NCBI RefSeq assembly: GCF_947496075.1
Contig: NZ_CANMBJ010000006.1
Span: 62,001-126,000, forward strand
Length of the DNA stretch: 64,000 nucleotides
Source of the DNA: an uncultured Tateyamaria sp.
GTDB taxonomy: Bacteria; Pseudomonadota; Alphaproteobacteria; Rhodobacterales; Rhodobacteraceae
Direction of reading: 5' to 3'
Part shown: one piece after another, positions 26,990 through 33,820 of the stretch
Layout: every line of letters begins with the position of its first letter
How positions within the stretch are numbered: position 1 is the first letter of the stretch
The notes under the pieces: generated by a model
The model's database searches: none
Seen by the model: only the letters and a program-made list of their open reading frames with translations
Told to the model about the DNA's origin: nothing
Program-made: the position numbers and the translations under genes

Positions 26990-27790
26990 CTATGTATTCT
27001 TGAACGGATCCCGGTAGCGTCCCAGCTTTTGCTTCAGGACCGCCCACAAGAAGGGCGGCTCGTGCACCACGTAGCGGTGAAAGCGGGCGCGGGGTTCCTT
27101 TAACAAGCGGTATAGCCATTCAAACCCCCATTCCGTGATCCAGACGGGCGGGCGGGCGAATGTGCCGCTTTCATAATCGATCGTGCCGCCAAGCGGCAGC
27201 CACAGTTTCACGCCGGGCATGCGATCACGATACTTCATTATGAATTTCTCCTGCCGCGCCCCAGCCAGACCCACCAAGCACACCGTGGCACCGCTGTCAT
27301 TGATGGCGGCGATCATGCGGTCGATCTCTGCCGGATCCTCGTCAAAGGCAAAGGACGGGCTGTCAGTGCCCACGATCATCTCGCGTCCCACCTTTTCATT
27401 GACGTTCTTGGCGGCCAGCTCGGCAATGCCCGGTTTGCCGCCGCAGAGGAACACGGTCATCGACGGGTCATCGGCGTAGCGCGTGTAAAATTTCGGAAAA
27501 TAGTCCGAGCCAGACACCCGCTCGCCAACGGGTGTGCCCAGCCATTTCGTTGCAAAATACATGATCTGACTGTCGCACGTAATCACGTCGAACTGATCCA
27601 GCAGATCATAGAATTCACGATCTTGCTGTAGCTTCATGATCATGTCCACATGCAAGGTCAGCATGACCCCCTCGCGAAACTGCTTGACCAGATCGTCCAT
27701 GGAAACATCATGCACCCACGCATTCAGCATCGGTACGCGTTTCATCTGTCCAAGGCCCTGGTTTGTATCCATGCTGCGCCCGTCCGCCAT
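26990..27790 (-). CDS. WecG/TagA/CpsF-family glycosyltransferase (GT26)
   Basis: Transfers a sugar, in relatives ManNAc or ManNAcA, to a lipid-linked acceptor. Seen: HVDMIMKLQQDREFYDLLDQ, VITCDSQIMYFATKWLG, ERVSGSDYFPK, VFLCGGKPGIAELAA, LVGLAGARQEKFI and WLPLGGTIDYESG, the family core in order. The ATG at 27790 overlaps the preceding stop as TGATG. The C terminus (PRARFHRYVVHEPPFLW) matches the GT26 C-terminal appendage that binds the membrane. Operon with the two genes upstream. Confidence 0.9.
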   Translation of the reverse strand: MADGRSMDTNQGLGQMKRVPMLNAWVHDVSMDDLVKQFREGVMLTLHVDMIMKLQQDREFYDLLDQFDVITCDSQIMYFATKWLGTPVGERVSGSDYFPKFYTRYADDPSMTVFLCGGKPGIAELAAKNVNEKVGREMIVGTDSPSFAFDEDPAEIDRMIAAINDSGATVCLVGLAGARQEKFIMKYRDRMPGVKLWLPLGGTIDYESGTFARPPVWITEWGFEWLYRLLKEPRARFHRYVVHEPPFLWAVLKQKLGRYRDPFKNT

Positions 27791-28659
27791 CACACTGCCT
27801 CGCCCATGTACCGATCCACCAATTCTTTCGTGCCACGGATGTTACCAGCGGAAGATGCGCCAAAGACAATGCTTTCGACGCCAGGCAGTTCGGAAATCCA
27901 GTGGATCGCTTCATCTGCAGGGATTGCGCCAGACGCATAGACAGACATGGCCACCGCGCGCACCCGTCCCGATTTCAGAGCGTCGAGATAGGCGTCAAAT
28001 CCCCCCGACATGCGAAAACCGATCTTGTTGATGTTGGAACATATGATCGGTTGTTCGATCCCTTCCTTTTCCAACGCATCCAAAAGGGCGGGCATGTTCA
28101 TGGTGATGTAAGCCGGTTCCACCCCCCAGCTTTCCCGCACATGATCATCAAAAATCTTGAAGGCCCGGGTGAACCCCATTCCAAGCAGCAGATCGGTAAA
28201 AACGTTCTGGATAAAGACCACAGGAGCTTTCGTGCCCTCGAACATCTTCATTTCCATGTCGATCAGCACCTTCGAGATACCGTCAACCTCTTTCGTGGCG
28301 AGCGCCTTGCCACCTGCCAGTGCCGTGGACAGAAGACCGTCCTTGGGCATGAACTCTCGCAGGGCACCTACCATTCCATGCTCGGTCACTGCATTGGCGT
28401 ATTTATGAGCGTAAGGCATGCAGGGATAGAACTGGAACTTGTCGTACTTCACCGGGTCCGCTTTGACCCGTGCTGCAACTTCTGCAATGCGGTCGTGGGT
28501 CGTGCACATGAACGTGTGGATGCCGGATTCATAGGCAGTGTCCAGCACTTCCATGATCGCGTCGGTCTTTTGAAACCGCATGGCCTGGGCACGGGCCTTT
28601 TCTTCGGACATGTGGTTGATGCCGAAAAACTGGTTGTCGCCAAACAAAAGCTTATCCAT
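27790..28659 (-). CDS. Uncharacterised protein, possible aldo/keto-reductase-like barrel
   Basis: 289 residues with alternating strand/helix pattern. VESIVFGASSAGNIRGTKEL near the C terminus resembles the cofactor-binding end of aldo/keto reductases (strand, then SS-x-x-N). MDKLLFGDNQFFGINHMSEE at the N terminus is unusual, and I do not see the usual D-Y-K-H catalytic set clearly. It sits 4 bases after the Gfo/Idh/MocA oxidoreductase and overlaps WecG, so it probably acts on the same nucleotide-sugar pathway. Function unproven. Confidence 0.45.
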   Translation of the reverse strand: MDKLLFGDNQFFGINHMSEEKARAQAMRFQKTDAIMEVLDTAYESGIHTFMCTTHDRIAEVAARVKADPVKYDKFQFYPCMPYAHKYANAVTEHGMVGALREFMPKDGLLSTALAGGKALATKEVDGISKVLIDMEMKMFEGTKAPVVFIQNVFTDLLLGMGFTRAFKIFDDHVRESWGVEPAYITMNMPALLDALEKEGIEQPIICSNINKIGFRMSGGFDAYLDALKSGRVRAVAMSVYASGAIPADEAIHWISELPGVESIVFGASSAGNIRGTKELVDRYMGEAV

Positions 28660-28663
28660 TGCG

Positions 28664-29755
28664 CTACCTCCCGAACCAGCTGCGTTTCTTCACCGCCTGA
28701 GGCGCAGCTGCGCGCGCTTCGCCCACGGGCATGCCGGTCTCGGAGTTTTCAATGATCATCGCCATGGTTTTGTCTGTTTGTGTGGCCGAAGCAAAATCAT
28801 TTTCGCGCGCCACCGTTTCACCTGCCTGTATGGCGCCGACGAATTCATCAATCTGGGCAGAGTATTCTTCTCCGCGCAAATAGAACCAACGATCTTCAGT
28901 CAACTCGGTGGTGTATTTCACAGTCCAACCCGCGCCGTAGCCTTCCAGCCCATCTACGGGTTTACGCAGATAGGTCTGGCATTCCTGCCGATCCGCATAC
29001 AGGCGCCCATTCGTGCCGATCAGACTGATCTTGGTGGACATTTTGCGATGACTTTCATCGGACCAATTCACCGACAGCTGTGCCGTCGGTCCGTCGTTCC
29101 AGCGCAGAGTTGAAAAGACCTCGTCGTCCGTTCCTTCTGAAAAAACCTGCCCAAGATGGGATCCGATCACCTGATCCGGTGTGCCGAAAAACCAGTTCAA
29201 AAGGTTCAGTGGATGAGCAGCGTAATCATAAAGGCACCCGCCACCTTCCGCTTTCTCGGTCCGCCATGTTGCCTTCTTCGAACGCAGGACAACCGGGCCA
29301 TAGGCCTCTGCCAACACGTGGGTGATGCGACCGATGGCGCCCGCCTCGATCAAGCGCTTCATCTCGCCAAAGGCACCGACGTAGCGATAATGATAGCCCA
29401 CTTGGGCAACGCGCCCCTTGTCCCTTGCCAAGTCTGTCAGGCGCTGGCTGTCCGCCCAATTCAGACAAAATGGTTTTTCACAGAAAACATGCAGACCCGT
29501 GTCCAATGCTGCCTTGGCCATAGGCGCGTGCAGGCGCGACGGCGTAGCAATCACCACCGCGTCCAGCGGCTCTTGCGCCAGCATGGCGTCAAAGTCCTTG
29601 TAGATGGGTGTTTGGATGTTCTTGCCAAGCACATCAACCATGAAGCCCGCCCCATCACAGGCAACCGACTCCACGTCCGGGTGTGCATTGACCATGGAAA
29701 AATGGCTCAGACCCATCTTACCCAGTCCAACAACGGCAACCTTGAGTTTTTTCAA
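28664..29755 (-). CDS. Gfo/Idh/MocA-family oxidoreductase
   Basis: NAD(P)-dependent sugar dehydrogenase type. N-terminal Rossmann fold KVAVVGLGKMGLSHF (GxGxxG variant), DAVVIATPSRLHAPM, and HVFCEKPFCLN with the EKP lysine. GGCLYDYAAHPLNLLNWFFG corresponds to the catalytic D-x-x-x-H region. 363 residues, normal length. First gene of the operon oxidoreductase, barrel protein, WecG. Likely oxidises or reduces a nucleotide sugar for the WecG-transferred residue; substrate unknown. Confidence 0.88.
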   Translation of the reverse strand: MKKLKVAVVGLGKMGLSHFSMVNAHPDVESVACDGAGFMVDVLGKNIQTPIYKDFDAMLAQEPLDAVVIATPSRLHAPMAKAALDTGLHVFCEKPFCLNWADSQRLTDLARDKGRVAQVGYHYRYVGAFGEMKRLIEAGAIGRITHVLAEAYGPVVLRSKKATWRTEKAEGGGCLYDYAAHPLNLLNWFFGTPDQVIGSHLGQVFSEGTDDEVFSTLRWNDGPTAQLSVNWSDESHRKMSTKISLIGTNGRLYADRQECQTYLRKPVDGLEGYGAGWTVKYTTELTEDRWFYLRGEEYSAQIDEFVGAIQAGETVARENDFASATQTDKTMAMIIENSETGMPVGEARAAAPQAVKKRSWFGR

Positions 29756-30194
29756 AACCTTGCCTTATCTCTTTGTTCAAAATTCAAATAAAATATACGC
29801 ATAAAATGGAGCGCTGTTGACTTAGTATACGTATCTGCCATTCGCACGGCCATGCAACTGTTATTGGTCAGTTTTATGGCCACAACATGAGCTTTGCGGG
29901 GCACCGCGCCGCGAAACCAGTCACCTTGTACGTTAAGTTCTTCCCTGAGAAGGGCGCCCCAGACAAGAACGATCCAGCAAGAGAAACCCTCGGACATGCG
30001 ATATAGCATGTGTCGCGCGACTATCGCGTTGCAGCTTAAGACACCCGTTTCTGACCCCACAGCACTTTACAAAGCACCGGTTCAGGCCTGATCCAGCGTG
30101 TTAAATAGAGAACATATATCCAAGAAACTCCATTATTGAGAGCAAACATGCTTTTCAGAATGAGAATCTGGCCCTACGACATTGGGTAACGAGC
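29756..30194. other. Divergent promoter region between the sugar-dehydrogenase operon and the export operon
   Basis: 440 bases without a convincing gene. It contains an AT-rich stretch (29780-29835) with a direct repeat TATACGCAT (29795-29803) and TATACGTAT (29826-29834), 31 bases apart. No CtrA-like site was seen here. It must drive the operons at 29755 (minus) and 30195 (plus). Confidence 0.45.
29795..29834. promoter_or_regulatory. Direct repeat TATACGYAT, possible operator
   Basis: Two 9-base copies differing at one position, start to start 31 bases, close to three helical turns. The second copy contains the 8-base palindrome ATACGTAT. Position in the divergent promoter fits a repressor or activator site. 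Speculative. Confidence 0.25.
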
Positions 30195-30824
30195 ATGGTC
30201 CGAACCGGGAACCAACCTGTGACGCGCATCATTTTATTCATTTCGCTGGCGCTGGCCATCGTATTTAGCACTTTGTCCGCGGCCGACGCGCAAAGCAACT
30301 ATCGTGTGCGTACGGGCGATACGCTGGAAATTCAGGTGCTCGAGGATCCGAGCCTGGACAGATCAGTTCGGGTGCTGCCGGATGGCCGCTTCACATTCCC
30401 CTTTGCAGGAACCCTGCGCGCAGCGGGGCTGACCATCGCTCAGATTGAGCGCAATATTCGCATCGCTATCTCCAGTAACTTTGCGACCGAACCAAACGTT
30501 TTCGTATTTGTGGTACCGGAAGAGCGCGAGCCGCTCGAGCCACAGACGATCAACGTCTATCTACTGGGTGAGTTCAATACGCCGGGTTTGGCCGAAATGC
30601 CTCCCGGAACCACCATTTTGCAAGCGCTGTCCATGGGTGGCGGTATGACACGGTTCGCTGCTGTCAAACGCCTTCAATTGCGCCGCACAGATCATAAAAC
30701 GGGCATCCAAACGGTCCGGAAAATCAACTACAAGGCCCTGGCCGAAGGGGCTGCATTGAGCAACGATATCGTGCTGAAGGACGGGGATGTTATTCTTGTA
30801 CCAGAAAGGCGCTTGTTCGAATAA
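30195..30824 (+). CDS. Polysaccharide export protein, Wza/KpsD-like (short form)
   Basis: Periplasmic or outer-membrane export component. An N-terminal signal peptide ends ADAQS, so cleavage by signal peptidase I is likely and no lipobox is seen, unlike classical Wza. YRVRTGDTLEIQVLEDPSLD begins the Poly_export domain. An SLBB-like domain follows (INVYLLGEFNTPG, GTTILQALSMGGG, LKDGDVILVPERR). 209 residues, so it lacks the long C-terminal parts of Wza. Its 3' end overlaps the next frame by 38 bases. Confidence 0.85.
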   Translation: MVRTGNQPVTRIILFISLALAIVFSTLSAADAQSNYRVRTGDTLEIQVLEDPSLDRSVRVLPDGRFTFPFAGTLRAAGLTIAQIERNIRIAISSNFATEPNVFVFVVPEEREPLEPQTINVYLLGEFNTPGLAEMPPGTTILQALSMGGGMTRFAAVKRLQLRRTDHKTGIQTVRKINYKALAEGAALSNDIVLKDGDVILVPERRLFE

Positions 30825-32208
30825 CGCCCGCGAACAGGCTGACAGAGGCAAGGCACGATATTGGGCGCGCCTTGTAGGGACGGGTTCCATTGGTGTTTGT
30901 GCGCTGGCGTTTGCCGGCCAGGCCCAGGAGCTGCCTGAGAGCGCTCAACGTATTTTCCTCGATCTCCGCACTGGCTTGGAATGGTCCGACAATCCTGACC
31001 TGGGTGTCACCGGCGACAGCCGTCTGATCAACCGTACGCGTTTGGACTTCTCACTCGAGCGGCGCACATCAATCGATACGTTGACCTTGGGAGTCGGCGG
31101 CGATCTGGTTTTTGGCGACGACACGGACGAAACGTTGGAGAACTCGGACGCGCGGCTTCGTTGGGACCGGGATGTCGGACGGTCACGCATCGGGCTTGGC
31201 GTGACTTTGGAAAATGCGGAACTGGACAGCACAAGCTTTGCCACGGGCGAGAGCGCGGACAGCGTGGATTTTGACACTTTCGACGGCGGCAACCGCCGCA
31301 GTACCCGGTTCGACCTGGAAGGTGCATTTGGGATTGAGAGCCCGCTGGGCGCATCTTACCGTCTGTCGCAGACCAGCATAACCTATGAGGATACCGACGA
31401 CCCCTCTCTTTTGGATGCAGATGTGACCGACCTTAGTTTCTCGGTTACGGCCGCCGTGGATCAGACGACAACTGTCGGTCTCATTGGCAGCTTTTCTGAT
31501 TTTGATGAGAAAGGGGCAGGGGCCCTTGACACACAGTCTGTTCGATTGGGCGGTGAACTGCTCTCGGATATCACATCAACCCTTGCAGGACGCTTCGCGC
31601 TGGGATGGCAAGAGACTGAAGAATCCGGCACCACGACAACCCGTACTGACGGTGTCTTCGCCGAAGGGGAACTCACCTGGACCCGTCCCAATGGCACGGT
31701 CGGATTGGTTTTAGACAGCCCCATTGACGTCAATGGTCGACGCACGACTGTGCAATTTCAACGTACGCTCGAGCTGCCGCGCGGCGGCTTCGGCTATTCG
31801 ATTGGCCTGTCTCGTGCCGACGAACTTGGCACCCGGCCTCTTTTTGGTTTGAACTGGGAATACCAGATGCCGCGCGCCACATTCACGGCCGACCTCTCTC
31901 AGACACCTACAACGACGCGAGACAACGTGGAAACGATCAACTCGGTGCTCAGTCTCAACCTGAACCAGCAGCTCACATCCCGAAGCAGTCTGGATGTGTT
32001 GTTTTCCCTCCGCGATGCTGATGAAGAAGGTGTCGGGGCAAGCGACACGCGCCGCGTCGGGCTTGATCTGACTTATCGACACGACTTGGCTCAGGACTGG
32101 GATTTAGTGGGGCAGTTTTCTACCGTTCGCATCATTGAGACAGGCAGTGCCGATCGCGACGCCAATACGCTCTTCCTGGGATTGGAAAAGCGGTTTGGTT
32201 GGAACTAG
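30787..32208 (+). CDS. Predicted outer-membrane beta-barrel protein of the polysaccharide locus
   Basis: 473 residues. A signal-like hydrophobic segment (VGTGSIGVCALAFAGQAQ) near residues 30-47 is preceded by about 28 doubtful residues. The body is a run of alternating amphipathic strands separated by acidic turns (DLRTGLEWSDNPDLG at the start), ending FLGLEKRFGWN as barrels do. Proteins of this type follow Wza in exosortase-linked loci and may form the outer-membrane exit. The true start could be downstream of 30787, because that ATG lies inside the export gene. Confidence 0.6.
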   Translation: MLFLYQKGACSNNAREQADRGKARYWARLVGTGSIGVCALAFAGQAQELPESAQRIFLDLRTGLEWSDNPDLGVTGDSRLINRTRLDFSLERRTSIDTLTLGVGGDLVFGDDTDETLENSDARLRWDRDVGRSRIGLGVTLENAELDSTSFATGESADSVDFDTFDGGNRRSTRFDLEGAFGIESPLGASYRLSQTSITYEDTDDPSLLDADVTDLSFSVTAAVDQTTTVGLIGSFSDFDEKGAGALDTQSVRLGGELLSDITSTLAGRFALGWQETEESGTTTTRTDGVFAEGELTWTRPNGTVGLVLDSPIDVNGRRTTVQFQRTLELPRGGFGYSIGLSRADELGTRPLFGLNWEYQMPRATFTADLSQTPTTTRDNVETINSVLSLNLNQQLTSRSSLDVLFSLRDADEEGVGASDTRRVGLDLTYRHDLAQDWDLVGQFSTVRIIETGSADRDANTLFLGLEKRFGWN

Positions 32209-32241
32209 GCAGAGCGCATCGTGCCATTGAAGGATCACGCC

Positions 32242-33507
32242 ATGGCATCGAAGGCCCTTGTCCTGCCCCGTATTGCATATCTGACCGGGCTTTATCCGCT
32301 CGTTTCACTAACTTTCATCGAGCGGGAAATCGCAGCCTTGCGGGACTTGGGCGCTGAAATTCATACGGTGTCCGTGCGCGAAACCGCGGAAAGCCAGCAT
32401 AGCGGCGCAGAGGGGCGCGCAGCAGCAGCCTCGACTCACTACCTGCTGCGCGAGGCCAAGAACCCGTTGAAGCTTTTCCAAGCGCAACTGCGGCTCTTTA
32501 AAGAACCGGCGCGTTACTTTACTGCTTTGCGCACCGCGTGGCGCCTGCGCAATCCTGGCCTGAAGTCGATGCTCTACCAGGTGATCTATTTTCTGGAAGC
32601 AACGCTTATGGCTGATTTCGTTGACCGGAAGGGCATCGGCCATATCCACAGCCACTTTGCCACCAACGGCACCATGGTCGCCCTGCTGACCAAAGAGCTG
32701 ACCGGCGTGCCCTACTCGTTCACCCTGCATGGTCCTGTTGACCTCTTTGAACCCGAAGGACTTAAGTTGGGTGCAAAGGCCGAGAATGCTGCGTTTGTCG
32801 CCGTGATCAGTCACTTTGCACGTTCGCAACTGATGCTGTTTGTTGATCAGACCCACTGGGACCGGTTCCGCATCATCCATTGCGGTGTGGATCCCACCCT
32901 CTATGCCGATGCTCCTGCCTTGCCACAGAACGCAGATGGGTGTCGTCTGCTTTTTGTTGGACGCCTTGATCCCGAAAAAGGGGTCCACGTGCTGTTCGAG
33001 GCGTTGGACGATCTGATGCCTACCCATACGGGTGTAACACTGACAATGGTGGGTGACGGTCAGGATCGGGCCAAACTGGAAGTCGCCGCAGCACGGTTCG
33101 GTGATCGTGTTCGCTTTACCGGTTATCTGGATCAGGCTGGCGTCGCACAGGCGCTTGCAGATCATGATGTACTGGTCTTGCCCAGTTTCTCCGAAGGTCT
33201 GCCCGTGATCCTGATGGAGGCCCTTGCAAGCGCACGCCCGGTGGTGACCACTCAAGTGGCCGGAGTTGGCGAGCTGGTCCGGCACGGGGAAACTGGACTT
33301 ATCGCCCCTCCGGGAGACGTCCAGACCCTTCGCCGCCATTTAGAAACCATCATTGTCGACAGCGCTCTGCGCGCGCGTATGGGTGCAGCTGGCCCTTCCG
33401 TGATCGCTGCCGACTTCGACGTAGCACAAGAAGCAGCGCAGCTCGCCAACCTGATCGCAGGAAAGTTGGGCGAAAATCCGCGCCATACGGATACGGATTC
33501 GACCTGA
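32242..33507 (+). CDS. Glycosyltransferase, GT4 family
   Basis: 421 residues. N-terminal lobe RIAYLTGLYPLVSLTFIERE, middle IHSHFATNGTMVALLTKEL and GVPYSFTLHGPVDLFEPEG, and C-terminal lobe LLFVGRLDPEKGVHVLFEAL with PSFSEGLPVILMEALASARP, the E-x7-E donor site. The ATG at 32242 is preceded by AAGGA; a GTG at 32221 is the other option. It lies 33 bases after the barrel gene, so it is in the export operon. Confidence 0.88.
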   Translation: MASKALVLPRIAYLTGLYPLVSLTFIEREIAALRDLGAEIHTVSVRETAESQHSGAEGRAAAASTHYLLREAKNPLKLFQAQLRLFKEPARYFTALRTAWRLRNPGLKSMLYQVIYFLEATLMADFVDRKGIGHIHSHFATNGTMVALLTKELTGVPYSFTLHGPVDLFEPEGLKLGAKAENAAFVAVISHFARSQLMLFVDQTHWDRFRIIHCGVDPTLYADAPALPQNADGCRLLFVGRLDPEKGVHVLFEALDDLMPTHTGVTLTMVGDGQDRAKLEVAAARFGDRVRFTGYLDQAGVAQALADHDVLVLPSFSEGLPVILMEALASARPVVTTQVAGVGELVRHGETGLIAPPGDVQTLRRHLETIIVDSALRARMGAAGPSVIAADFDVAQEAAQLANLIAGKLGENPRHTDTDST

Positions 33508-33820
33508 ATTGCGGCAGAATTCGGCCTTGAGGCCCACTAACTAGCAAAACCTCGCCGAAACTGTGCGACTTCATCCGTCGTGAGGCAACGTCGACTTGCC
33601 CGGACCATTCAGTGCCGTATTACAGCCACAATCTCGAACTAAAAAAAGCACGTTTGAGTAGTAACGGTTAACGTAGGGTCAGAGCAGTATCTGACAGAAA
33701 ACAGCGCATCGCCGGCTGATGCCGACGCGGTGTGCAGGAAATCGGGGTTTGCCTTTGCAAGCCCCCGGGACACTTTTGCCGGTCGCTAAGGCACTGGCTT
33801 GGATACGAAAAGAGGCACCG
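33508..33820. other. Intergenic region before the beta-helix gene
   Basis: 310 bases, no gene called. The open frame of the next gene extends back to 33719, but the ATG at 33821 has the better ribosome site. It contains GGTTAAC at 33666-33672, a single CtrA-like half site without a good partner. No terminator with a T run was seen. Confidence 0.4.

Noticed and set aside
27763-28755. 330-codon plus-strand frame opposite the barrel protein gene
   Set aside because: Covers the junctions of three genuine minus-strand genes and gives a Cys/His/Arg-rich shadow translation.
32308-33339. 343-codon minus-strand frame opposite the GT4 gene
   Set aside because: Shadow of the glycosyltransferase with its intact motifs; the reading shows no protein-like family features.
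33666-33672. GGTTAAC as a CtrA site before the beta-helix gene
   Set aside because: Only one half site is good; the partner position reads AGTA, so it falls below the match level of the other sites.
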